From Lamellibrachia satsuma (lineage: Eukaryota; Annelida; Polychaeta; Sabellida; Siboglinidae): DNA of 64,000 bases. The stretch covers positions 2,918,501 through 2,982,500 of the forward strand of contig BSQZ01000038.1 in NCBI GenBank assembly GCA_033239005.1, read 5' to 3'. The notes under the pieces were generated by a model. It searched no databases, was not told the DNA's origin, and worked only from the letters and a program-made list of their open reading frames with translations. A program made the translations under genes and the position numbers. This document shows positions 1 through 10,834 of this stretch, piece by piece; the stretch's first letter is position 1; the number at the start of each line of letters is the position of its first letter.

Positions 1-121
1 ACGAAACGGCCAATGAGACGCCGTCTTCATCAACTGCACCGTCGTCATCAACAGTGCCGTTGGCGGCAACCATGGTGTTGCCAGGCAGCGTAAACATAGA
101 GGACATCGCCAATGGTTACAG
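1..121 (+). CDS. possible internal exon of the left-hand gene (partial at window edge)
   Basis: From the window edge, frame 3 is open through a Ser/Thr/Pro-rich stretch (ETPSSSTAPSSSTV) and a segment reading GSVNIEDIANGYR, and reaches a possible donor CAG/GTGCAA after base 121. The last codon is split after two bases. This fits the next exon at 1242, whose open frame needs one leading base. The donor is weak. The opposite strand is also open here: a methionine-initiated frame starting MSSMFTLPGN runs off the left edge. The strand is therefore not settled, and I rank the + reading first only because its phase agrees with the downstream exon. Confidence 0.35.
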
Positions 122-738
122 GTGCAACATTCATGTCCGTGGCATCAACTGGTGTCATCGACGCTGTGACGTTGTTTAAAAATGACAAAAATTATTTATG
201 TTCCAGTGATAAGAATATAAATACAATGTGTTAAAATAATATGCATATATTTTAGGTTAGCAAATATTTTTCGCTGAAAATTAATACCAATAAAAAGGAT
301 TACTAAGGTCCATTAAAAAAAATTTATATGTATAGTGACTAAATATGATAATATATTTTGAAAAAACAGTTATTTTAAACAGTTACCATTAAGCCCATCA
401 TAGAGTTATTATTATAGAAAAAAGCCATTATTATAGGGAAATGAAGCCCGACTCACTACAAAATCTAGGATATCAATTATACAATTACTAATGTGCCCGT
501 GTATCAGTTACTAAATTGATTAGTTGCTCATAATAAGTGTAATGTTTATTCTAGTACATTAATTAAGTCATAACTGTATTAATTAAATCATTATAGTATT
601 AATTGTGAGACCATTAGTACAGTGTTTTCTGGTGATAAAGTTCAATAGAAGGCAGCCTTTTTCAGTGATCAGTAAATCAGGTTTTAAGAAGAGGAAGAAT
701 GGTTTTATTTGATCCTATGTAGCAATTCTGATAATACA

Positions 739-873
739 TATAACCATGGTAAATATAACCATGGTAAATATAACCATGGTAAATATAACCATGGTAAATA
801 TAACCATGGTAAATATAACCATGGTAAATATAACCATGGTAAATATAACCATGGTAAATATAACCATGGTAAA
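739..873. repeat. 15-bp minisatellite, 9 copies, CCATGG core
   Basis: Nine perfect tandem copies of a 15-base unit (tataaccatggtaaa). The core TAACCATGGTAA is close to palindromic, so each copy can pair with its neighbours. It keeps a short open frame on both strands because 15 is a multiple of three. Confidence 0.95.
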
Positions 874-1118
874 TATATAAATATAAATATAAATACCGTT
901 TATATGATGCACATAAAACAGATTTGTAACAAAATAGAATAGGGAGACTGCTCTAAGACTCATAGTCACTCTCAAGGAAAACAAATTATAGTTATACTTA
1001 GTTAATTGGTCAAACAAAAGTATTTCTTTGTATAACTGCATTATCTTTATTTATTTACCGGTACCGGGTATTCTTATATTTAAATTTTTTTATTCGTACT
1101 ATTTATGTATTAGTTTTA

Positions 1119-1176
1119 TGTACAGCGCTGCAAACGTTTTTGGGTAAGGTGCTATATAAAATTAATATTATTATAG
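1119..1176 (+). repeat. 3' tail of a SINE/LINE, 'gctatataa' type
   Basis: Reads tgtacagcgctgcaaac, then ggtgctatataaaat and an ATT-rich end. The same tail pattern (tgtacagcgc ... gctatataagaaa) occurs at 26633-26684 and, in altered form, at 28110-28146. It is therefore a dispersed retroelement 3' end, severely 5'-truncated here. Confidence 0.5.
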
Positions 1177-1241
1177 CAACATAGTCGAGTAATAAGTCAC
1201 AAGTAAGCGAGTAACACTACTGAGTAACCGTGTTGTTGCAG

Positions 1242-1374
1242 GACGTGTTTGCGGTACTTTTTGCCACCAAAGTGGATCATGGACAAAGACACGGTGTCGA
1301 CCCTCACCATCCAGGAACTGTCAACGTTCCCCCTCGATGAGTTCTTCGACCACTACGAGAAAGGCCTGCGTAAG
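1242..1374 (+). CDS. internal exon of an unrecognised gene, with an acidic/aromatic helical segment
   Basis: The exon is bounded by a pyrimidine-containing acceptor (tgttgttgcag) and a consensus donor (AAG/gtaagt). After one leading base it encodes 44 residues, beginning TCLRYFLPPKWIMDKD, passing through LSTFPLDEFFDHYEKG and ending LRK in phase 0. Codons are GC-richer than the flanking AT-rich intron, which supports a real exon. I do not recognise the family. The exon joins in frame to 13255-13371 and then 22024-22134, giving a 119-residue C-terminal segment. The next intron is almost 12 kb. There is no signal peptide or membrane segment. Confidence 0.72.
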
Positions 1375-1527
1375 GTAAGTCACATGATCACCTGTCATGA
1401 CTCGGCCGTTTTTGTTCTGCAGGGAGATTTTATGTTATTTCTACGGATTTTCTGGTGATTCCTCTTGCACAGCTGAAGAGAATGTGAACGTAATTTTAAC
1501 AGTGTGAAAGAATGTAAACAATGATAA

Positions 1528-1810
1528 GAAGAATAATTCTTTCTTCTTCTCTCACACCTACATCCTCAGAAGCCAAGCACAGACTATAAACAAATGGAAC
1601 AAATTATCTGCTCATTGTGTAGATGCTAGCAGTGTGAATATGTTTAGTAGCAAAATTGGCAAATGAGGTGGATTACAATTAGACAAATAATTGCTGGACT
1701 CTCAAGGAGCCAATGGCTTCCTTGGCTACTTCTCTTCTAGGGTTTTGCTTTGGATGGCGATCTTGTTAACACCAAACAGGGAGATGTAACTACTAAGGTA
1801 TTGTATTGCC
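1528..1810 (+). mobile_element. LINE ORF2 C-terminal remnant plus 3' end (family A)
   Basis: An open frame reads TINKWNKLSAHCVDASS and VNMFSSKIGK before a TGA at 1664-1666. The pattern W-N-x-L, V-x-A-x-S-V-N-x-F-K is the usual C-terminal tail of CR1/Jockey-like non-LTR retrotransposon ORF2 proteins. Related copies occur at 20880-21275, 30040-30260 and, inverted, 37021-37165. 5'-truncated and inactive. Confidence 0.7.
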
Positions 1811-3715
1811 AAGCGATATATTGTGGTTGTTAAGATATAACATGGCTTAACCTATTGTGTTATACCGTGTTTTAACATTCCTGATAAATAATATCTAAAC
1901 AACTGATTTAATCTGTAGAAGTAATTTTTTTGTGATTTTAAATAAATATTGAAAATACGAAGACTTTTTAATTGTATGCATTGCATTTAGTAAATAATTA
2001 AACACACAATGACATACTGTCCAGTAGACGTGAACTTAAACTCTGAGAATTAATTACTCAAAGCTGAACCGTGAAGAAATAATAGTAAAAGATTGGTGAC
2101 TGGATCTGGATCATAACTACACACTAAGCTCACATTTGACGAATAGAATATACTGGTACATCAAAGGCATCATACATGAATCGCGCAGAAAAATATAGAG
2201 CAACACTAGTAACTATCCTTGTGAGGATGCTAGTGACTGGTGCTGGTAGCAGTCAGTCCCATCTAGCACACAGCCTGTCATCATGGGGGCGATACAGCGT
2301 TTTTGTCAACCTTCTTTCTGGTTGTGTGGTTGAAGGTGTTACAGAGGTTGGATGGGGCTTGGCTTCATGATGCATAAATAATCTAAAATAAAAATCTGAA
2401 ATACCAGAAGATAAGACTTGAATATAAATTGCAAAAAGTATGTCAATGGTTTATGTTAATTTAAATAACCAAGTGGTCATTTAAAAGAAGCGTTTACAGG
2501 CGTCTGTCATCGGTTTAATTTCCCGTTTGCTGAGCCATACACCGGTGGACTGGAGGGTTTTATTAATTTATATTGATAAGTACCCCAGAGGCTGACTTGA
2601 AAGCCATATGAGGTTGTCACTCGAAGGATGTGACAAGGTGGCAACATGGGATTGTTCTGTTTCCTGTGTCATGGAATGTTGCCAGTAAGTGGGTGAGAAC
2701 ATTGCACCAGTCGCACTGCCGTCACTGGCACAGTCCTGAACGACCGTTGTTATCATTGACGCGTGTGCACACGTGTGCGTGTTTCCTGTGGCCGACTGCA
2801 CTGAGTGCTAGAACCGTCATTACCGTAATGACTTTGACGCGTCGGGACAACACACAAAGAACAGGAAGGTGTCTCCTATCGGAGTTTCCCTAGTCCCATC
2901 TTGTGCGTCTATCCGCCGTAGCCCTGGCCAGCCCACAGGGCGCTTAGTGATGTAACGGGGTAAAGACAGGGCAGGGCGCTTCCTCATTAACCCAGCCCCG
3001 CCTGTCAACATATTCCTCCTCCCGTGTTTTGTCTGGTTGATTTCAGGGAATGGCTGTTACGTCACCACGCTCGTGACAATAGTTGGGGATGTGCTGTGAT
3101 GATGTGGCACACTCCGCCCTCCCGTCACCCTCGTCATGGGGTGACTGACGGAATCCCAGCCCCAGGATGTTCCCAAATCACCCTACTTTGTCTCATAGAA
3201 TTACTGTCATTTCACTCATTCAGAAAGCACTTGAATTTAAATATGTTTGGTAGCAAGAAAGTCCCAGTGCTAATGCTAATAGGTAATTTTTTTAACGATG
3301 TTTGTGCTAGTTTTCAAAAGTGTTACAATTGAAATAACCATGATAATCTATGTTTAAATTAACTTCAATTTAACAAAGGCATACATGTGAAAGTTATATA
3401 GTTTAAAAGTAATTTACTTTGGTTAATTTAATGTTTTCACCATGTAATCACGTGAAATGAAACCAGTTAACTCATTAAATGGAATCTACTCTTGCATTTT
3501 TCATATCATGTGTATTAATATTTTAACCAGACATTGTTTTCAGATTTTGGAGGACAAAAATTTTTCATGGCCTTATATATTTTTAAGTGCCTAGCATGTT
3601 AAGTAATTGTCGATGGTTGACCGTGTCACCATAAATATATTATTAATTAAAATAAAGAAACTTTTAGGCTGTTGTGTTAATTAGTTTTAAAAACATGTTT
3701 GGAAAATCTACTTAA

Positions 3716-4711
3716 CCATTTCAGTACTACAGCCCTGATCTGCTGTGACCACTGAATACTGTATTCCCAGTGAATATGTAAGAAAATCGACTGCATCACT
3801 TCAAGTCAAGATTTCAGCAACAAAAATGCATTTTATGAATAGGGATATTATATATATTCTGAAAATACGATAATCAGCGAGTAAAATGAGCCATATCATT
3901 TTACATTTCGTCGTCATTGTAACCAGCAATCCAGGATGGCCACAACGATTTCAACGTTTTTGCAGTTGCTGAACGCAGTTGTATACCAATGTTCATATTT
4001 AATGTAAACTACTCATGTTGATCATGCTACAGGAGCGTACTATGATATAAAATACAATATCAAGTTTTGTGGAGTATAAGAAAGTAAAAAACAAGTTATT
4101 TATCTGTATTTTATACATATATGTCAGAAGTGTATATTTGCTAACACATCCATTGCTGCTGGACTGATTTCAGTCAAACTTTGCATGTTGACGGATTCAC
4201 ACACACCTTTTCCTTCTTACAAAAATGAAACTACGCATCATCCAGCATTGATGGTTCAGTGCGCAGCTCATCCTCAGCGTTTACACCGTCACATTCATCA
4301 TCACTGACATCCGAGTAGCCATCGAAAATACTCCCACTGTCAATATCCGTTTCGCCTCCAGCTCGGTCACTAAGTTCGCTAACATCATCGTTGTTTCGAT
4401 CGTCAACATCCGACAAAGATTCGTCGCTAAAACTATCAAATAATCTGTCCAGAACATACGGTGGTAAATCACCAGTTGAAGTAAAGCCATCTGCCATTGT
4501 GGCCGTAGCATAGTCCATCATTAAAAATTTAAAATCTCCTTAATATGAGCAATATTGAGCAATATTCAGCGATTGCCGCTACTGAATAGCTAATTCATTC
4601 GCCATGACAACTGTATATAACAAGTGGCTCCAAGTAATGAATTATGAGTAAAAGCGATTTAAATGGTGAACGTAGCCAATGCTGGAATTCTGGCCTGTCG
4701 TACCAAAATGG
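3716..4711 (-). mobile_element. 996-bp piggyBac-type DNA transposon derivative flanked by TTAA
   Basis: Both ends abut TTAA (3712-3715 and 4712-4715). The inverted termini match: left CCATTTCAGTACTACAG and right, read inward, CCATTTTGGTACGACAG. The TTAA duplication is the hallmark of the piggyBac superfamily. The only coding trace is an acidic open frame at 4231-4521 on the - strand. At about 1 kb the element is far too short for a full transposase (usually around 600 residues), so it is a non-autonomous deletion derivative. Confidence 0.75.
4231..4521 (-). pseudogene. acidic N-terminal remnant of a piggyBac-like transposase
   Basis: A 96-codon open frame lies about 190 bp inside the right terminus of the TTAA-flanked element. 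It is rich in Asp, Glu and Ser (for example DSFSDESLSDVDDRNNDD). Acidic N-termini preceding the catalytic DDD domain are common in piggyBac transposases. No catalytic region follows; the frame stops at TAG and the rest of the element is noncoding. Identification rests on composition and on position inside the element, so it is an inference. An unrelated short acidic frame is the alternative. Confidence 0.45.
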
Positions 4712-5115
4712 TTAAATAAAAATATTCATTCGATCCTATATGCATTGGTCGACGTGAGATTCATCTAGATGTAAGATGCATCTATTTTGAATTCCTGAAA
4801 ATAAGCCACTTTTTTAAATTGATGCAATGGATTTTGTCTTAGCCACGAAGAACTGATTAATTCAAGTGTTGTGTTTATTTCTTACTCATACCGTGCCATG
4901 GTTTGTCACCGATAGCCCAATATGTCAACAGTTGAATATAATGTATATGATGATATACGATATATACGGTGTCTGTATATTCACTAACAGCATGTTCACA
5001 TATTCAAGTGTTTGTGTCATGACTAAAGTTCGCCTTTGATTGAACTTCATGTCAACCTTATTGCCGTGGTATTCATTGCAAGACCTGCATCTTTACAAAC
5101 GGCTTGTCAAAGTGA

Positions 5116-5215
5116 ATATATACGTCCCTCATGGGGACCAATATATACGTCCCTCATGGGGACCAATATATACGTCCCTCATGGGGACCAATATATACGT
5201 CCCTCATGGGGGCCA
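5116..5215. repeat. 25-bp minisatellite, 4 copies
   Basis: Four tandem copies of a 25-base unit containing tacgtccctcatgggga. The last copy differs by one base (ggggcc). It lies 220 bp left of the hAT-like element. Confidence 0.9.
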
Positions 5216-5437
5216 ATCGTGACTGTTGACTGTGAGTCAACAAATTGCAAGAAATGGTAGTAATAGTGAAGTAAGCTTAGGGGAAAGATAATGAAATGAC
5301 AGTATCTGACCCTTTTTTACTATTATTATTTTTCTCACTATCATAAAATGGTTGGTATATAGCAGTGTACATGCACATGTATATATAAACATCTATGCGT
5401 AATGTTATCCTATTTGTACAGATGGTCCCGCTATCAG

Positions 5438-8160
5438 CAGACCTAGGGTCAGTTAATTTTTTTTTATTCAAATTCACACATTTAAGTTCAATTAAATTTA
5501 CTGTCAAAAAGGACCAGTTCATTTTTATTCAATTCAAATTCATTTTACAAATTTGCAACAGCTGAATATACATATATACCCATTAATCAGTTACTATCAA
5601 GTCATCATTGGCATACCAAATTACTCTCTCCCCAGTCTCACATACTTAATGAGCAGTTAGCACAACCTCCCCAGTCTGGCATACTCAATGAGCAGTGAGC
5701 ACAACCTCCCCAATCTCACATACGTATTGAGCAGTGAGCACAACCTCCCCAGTCTGGCATACTCAATGAGCAGTGAGCACAACCTCCCCAGTCTCACATA
5801 CTCAATGAGCAATGAGCACAACTTCCCCAGTCTGGCATACTCAATGAGCAGTGAGCACAACTTCCCCAGTCTCACATACTCAATGAGCAGTGAGCACAAC
5901 CTCCCCAGTCTCACATACTCAATGAGCAGTGAGCACAACCTCCCCAGTCTCACGTACTCAATGAGCAATGAGCACAACTACCCCAATCTGGCATACTCAA
6001 TGAGCAGTGAGCACAACCTCCCCAGCCTCACATACTCAATGAGCAGTGAGCATAACCTCCCCAGTCTCACATACTCAATGAGCAGTGGGCCCATCCTCCC
6101 CAGTCTCACATACTCAATGAGCAGTGAGCACAACCTCCACAATCTCACATACTAAATGAGCAGTGAGCACAACCTCCCCAGTCTGGCATACTCAATGAGC
6201 AGTGAGCACAACTTCCCCAGTCTCACATACTCAATGAGCAGTGAGCACAACCTCCCCAGTCTCACATACTCAATGAGCAGTGAGCACAACCTCCCCAGTC
6301 TCACATACTTACTGAGCAGTGAGCACAACATCCCCAGTCTCACATACTCAATGAGCAGTGGGCCCAACCTCCCCAGTCTCACATACTCAATGAGCAGTGA
6401 ACACAACCTCCCCAGCCTCACATACTCAATGAGCAGTGAGCACAACCTCCCCAGTCTCACATACTCAATGAGCAGTGGGCCCATCCTCCCCAGTCTCACA
6501 TACTCAATGAGCAGTGAGCACAACCTCCCCAGTCTCACATACTCAATGAGCAGTGAGCACAACCTCCCCAGTTTCTCATACTCAGTGAGCAGTGAGCACA
6601 ACCTCCCCAGTCTCACATACTCAATGAGCAGTGGGCCCATCCTCCCCAGCCTCACATACTCAATGAGCAGTGAGCACAACCTCCCCAGTCTCACATACTC
6701 AATGAGCAGTGAGCAGAACCTCCCCAGTTTCTCATACTCATTGAGCAGTGAGCACAACCTCCCCAGTCTCACATGCTCAATGAGCAGTGGGCCCATCCTC
6801 CCCAGTCTCACATACTCAATGAGCTGTGAGCACAACCTCCCCAGTCTCACATACTCAATGAGCAGTGAGCACAACCTCCCCAGTCTCACATACTCAATGA
6901 GCAGTGGGCCCATCCTCCCCAGCCTCACATACTCAATGAGCAGTGAACACAACCTCCCCAGTCTCATATACTCAATGAGCAGTGAGCACAACTTCCCCAG
7001 TCTCACATACTCAATGAGCAGTGGGCCCATCCTCCCCAGTCTCACATACTCAATGAGCAGTGAGCACAACCTCCCCAGTCTCACATACTCAATAAGCAGT
7101 GAACACAACCTCCCCAGTCTCACATACTCAATGAGCAGTGAGCACAACCTCCCCAGTCTCACATACTCAATGAGCAGTGGGCCCATCCTCCCCAGTCTCA
7201 CATACTCAATGAGCAGTGAGCACAACCTCCCCAGTCTCACATACTCAATGAGCAGTGAGCACAACCTCCCCAGTTTCTCATACTCAATGAGCAGTGAGCA
7301 CAACCTCCCCAGTCTCACATACTCAATGAGCAGTGGGCCCATCCTCCCCAGCCTCACATACTCAATGAGCAGTGAGCACAACCTCCCCAGTCTCACATAC
7401 TCAATGAGCAGTGAGCAGAACCTCCCCAGTTTCTCATACTCATTGAGCAGTGAGCACAACCTCCCCAGTCTCACATACTCAATGAGCAGTGGGCCCATCC
7501 TCCCCAGTCTCACATACTCAATGAGCAGTGAGCACAACCTCCCCAGTCTCACATACTCAATGAGCAGTGAGCACAACCTCCCCAGTCTCACATACTCAAT
7601 GAGCAGTGGGCCCATCCTCCCCAGCCTCACATACTCAATGAGCAGTGAACACAACCTCCCCAGTCTCACATACTCAATGAGCAGTGAGCACAACTTCCCC
7701 AGTCTCACATACTCAATGAGCAGTGGGCCCATCCTCCCCAGTCTCACATACTCAATGAGCAGTGAGCACAACCTCCTCAATTTCACATACTCAATGAGCA
7801 GTGAGCACAACCTCCCCAGTCTCACATACTCAATGAGCAGTGAGCACAACCTCCCCAGTCTCACATACTCAATGAGCAGTGAGCACAACCTCAAGTATAT
7901 GTCAGTGAATATTACAGCATTAATTTTAAGTGAAAGTAAATCGTAAGAGTAACTTAATTATAACACATTTTGTTTCTATATGTAAACATATATATATTTT
8001 GAAAAATGTATTTTTTTCATTTTCGCTCAAGGCATTCAATTCAATACATTTTACATTGCGGGATTCAATTCAAATTCAGTCTGTTTCTGTTTTGTTTCAG
8101 TTCAAATTTCAGCTAATTTGTTATCAATTCAAATTCAATTCTGTATTGACCCCATGTCTG
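5438..8160. mobile_element. hAT-like non-autonomous element carrying a 39-bp minisatellite
   Basis: The left end CAGACCTAGGGTCAGT and the right end read inward CAGACATGGGGTCAAT match at 13 of 16 bases. The flanking 8 bases are GCTATCAG (5430-5437) and GCTATGAG (8161-8168), a near-perfect 8-bp target duplication as made by hAT transposases. hAT termini typically start CAG. The subterminal 100-200 bp on both sides are rich in TTCAAATTC/ATTCAATTC motifs. No transposase is present; about 83% of the element is the tandem array at 5628-7892. Confidence 0.6.
5628..7892. repeat. 39-bp minisatellite, about 58 copies, with higher-order structure
   Basis: The 39-base unit includes tactcaatgagcagtgagca and ends in aacctccccagtc. 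Because 39 is 13 codons, the array is open on both strands for hundreds of codons (6156-7946 + and 6152-7894 -), giving SSEHNLPSLTYSM-type repeats. There is no splice, promoter or codon evidence that this is translated. Variant units (gggcccatcc, agcagaacc with ttctcatactc) recur in the same order 702 bp apart, showing an 18-unit block duplication. Confidence 0.95.
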
Positions 8161-8441
8161 GCTATGAGCCTTTCGAGGTTTCTAGGGGTCTTTAATCAAA
8201 TAATGACTTAAATTTCAAATTACTTGTATCGTTAGAGGAGACCAGGGCTAGTTGTAAAAAAACAGCATATTTAAGTATTGCTGTTCTAAATGTTGCCCGA
8301 TCGAAACTATTTCAATACCAATGAACCACAAATATCTGTTCTAAATGTTGCCCGGTCGAAACTATTTCAATACCAGTGAACCACAAATATCTGCTGCATA
8401 AACAAATAGTGCATAAACACGTTTTATGAGGTCTCATCGAT

Positions 8442-9136
8442 GTGGGGCAAGTTGTAGCAGTCAGCGGGGCAAGTCGTATCAGTCAGTGGGGCAAGTTGTA
8501 GCAGTCAGCAGGCAAGTTGTAGCAGTCAGCGGGCAAGTCGTAACAGTCAGCGGGGCAAGTCGTAACAGTCAGCGGGGCAAGTCGTAGCAGTCAGTGGGGC
8601 AAGTCATAACAGTTAACGGGGCAAGTCGTAGCAGTCAGTGGGGCAAGTCGTAGCAGTCAGCGGGGCAAGTCGTAACAGTCAACGGGGCAAGTCGTAACAG
8701 TCAGCGGGCCAAGTCGTAGCAGTCAACGGGGCAAGTCGTAGCAGTCAGCGGGGCAAATCATAGCAGTCAGCGGGGCAGGTCGTAGCAGTCAGCAGGGCAA
8801 GTCGTAGCAGTCAGCGGGGCAAGTCGTAACAATCAGCGGGCAAGTCGTAACAGTCAGCGGGGCAAGTCGTAACAGTCAGCGGGGCAAGTCGTAACAGTCA
8901 GCGGGGCAAGTCGTAGCAGTCAGCGGGGCAAGTCGTAGCAGTCAGCGGGGCAAGTCGTAGCAGTCAGCGGGGCAAGTCGTAACAGTCAGCGGGGCAAGTC
9001 GTAGCAGTCAGCGGGGCAAGTCGTAGCAGTCAGCGGGGCAAGTCGTAGCAGTCAGCGGGGCAAGTCGTAGCAGTCAGCGGGGCAAGTCGTAGCAGTCAGC
9101 GGGGCAAGTTGTAGCAGTCAGCGGGGCAAGTTGTAA
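8442..9136. repeat. 22-bp minisatellite, about 31 copies
   Basis: The unit is built on ggggcaagtcgtaacagtca, with C/T and A/G variants (aagttgtagcag, aagtcgtaacag). The unit core ggggcaagttgtaac resembles the element's own terminus, agggctagttgtaa, suggesting the array grew from subterminal sequence. Confidence 0.93.
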
Positions 9137-9543
9137 CGTATATGTTTTATTATTGCGGCAGAATGAATCATACTAGTATACAAAATGAATGAATGAATTG
9201 TTTTAATACATATCTAGGATATACGACTAGCTTATAAAACTTAATGGGCCCTTCCTAAAATACTTAAATACAAAGTAATGGCAGATCACCTATTGGAACA
9301 CTGTGCACACACAATCTAATGAACATAAGCATGTTAATTACAAAGCCTTTATTAATCGCCATCTGAATCAAATTGGATGGCAATTCCCAACACTTTGCCT
9401 CCCACGAGTGACTTTTTTGCATGATACTGCTATTTTAAAATTTTTCCAGGGAAATGTTACAACTTGCCCCAGCACATCTCATTCACAACACCTACATTAA
9501 AACATACTAAAAACACTGCTTAACAGTCTATGTAGCAGCTAGA

Positions 9544-9545
<2 letters not shown>

Positions 9546-9609
<64 letters not shown>
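9546..9609. repeat. (AT)n microsatellite
   Basis: Pure alternating AT for about 64 bases inside the TA-flanked element. Confidence 0.95.
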
Positions 9610-9618
<9 letters not shown>

Positions 9619-10079
9619 TCTACCAAAAAAGAACAGCATAGGATAAGTTATGTGCACACCGGTTTTTAACATTTCAATGGAACCACATGATATCACAATT
9701 GATGAACATACTGTTACCATGCGAAATAATATGCATTAGTAGTTTTATCTGTAGTACATAATTTTTATGTTACAACTTACCAATGTTACAACTAGGCCCT
9801 CTCTCCCCTACAACAGAATAAACCTTAATATTATAAAAGGTTTTTAAGAGTTCATATTTAAACAATAAATAAAGCCATTGAATTTGCAAAAGAAGACAGA
9901 TTTGTAGACAGTAAAACATCCTGAGCTTCTTGGGATGTTTTGAAATAGGTTTAGTGGTTTAATTTGCTTGCAGAACTTGAAACTGCCATTTCGGGAATGG
10001 TTCAGCCATGTAAGAATGATAGTTTGGCACAGCTACAATTATCATGTAGCAGACTTTGACAGAGAGAGTTCCTTTTGAA

Positions 10080-10760
10080 TCGCATCAGCCCCGACGATAC
10101 GCTTACCTGAGCATTAATTATCTATCCGTTGCCATCAGTATGATTAAACTGAAGCCGTTGTAAAGATCTCGGCCGAGTCCACCAGCCCACTTATGATATA
10201 TCACTGAAAAACTGCTATTTGCCATCTATTTTCACCGTTGAGCGTCTTTAACAAATTGTTGTTCCAATTGTGGCGCAGTGCGCTTAATTATTTTAAATGA
10301 CATGGGTTTGGGCAGTCGATGTGCAGGGGTAGACATGCATGACAATTAACTAATAGATTGGCGTTAGTTCAAGGGGGCCATTTCGCTACATATGCTACCC
10401 CGGCTCGCCTGCTAATCATTGCCGCGCCCTGTGGAACTTGAAACGACAACGGTTCGACGGTGATTGAAACATGGACAATTATGTTGACTCGCATGAAATG
10501 GTGTGGTCTTTAATGAAGAGGTACATGAGCGATACGTGCTGACGAAAAGAGGGTGTTTAATAGCAAGTCAGGAACGTCTTTCCTCATCGTTGATCTACCC
10601 CCAGGGGTAGCCGTGCGTAGTGCGATATCAGGGGAGAGGAAGTCGCCCCCAGCACCTGATGACAGGGTGGGGTGTACCGTCACAGGGCTGGGGTTATTGT
10701 CCTTGTGTGGAGCAGTTGACGGGCAGAAGATGACGGTGTTAAAGTCAGCGCAACCTGTAA
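10080..10760. promoter_or_regulatory. GC-richer unique block, candidate conserved noncoding DNA
   Basis: The sequence is non-repetitive, with homeodomain-type cores (gcattaattatc) and several balanced-composition segments, in a neighbourhood that is otherwise AT-rich repeats. No open frame has codon or splice support; the longest frames overlap on both strands at 10510-10779. The regulatory reading is inferred from contrast only. Confidence 0.22.
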
Positions 10761-10834
10761 TTTGACAGACGGGAATCATTGTGCAATGGGTGGTGTTGAC
10801 CGTCAGTGTTTAAGTTCACTTTTTACATGTTTCC

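Larger units (their letters stand above)
8235..9808. mobile_element. TA-flanked DNA element (1.57 kb) carrying a 22-bp minisatellite
   Basis: The left end gaggagaccagggctagttg and the right end read inward ggggagagagggcctagttg are inverted copies with small gaps. Both are flanked by TA (8233-8234 and 9809-9810), the target duplication of Tc1/mariner-like and some other DNA elements. There is no transposase frame. The interior holds a 54-59 bp direct duplication (about 8276-8395), the 22-bp array, an isolated inverted motif acaacttgcccc near 9459 and an (AT)n tract at 9546-9609. Confidence 0.5.

Noticed and set aside
5628..9136. CRISPR-like appearance of the direct repeats
   Set aside because: Units are directly adjacent with no unique spacers, and the genome is eukaryotic. 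They are minisatellites.
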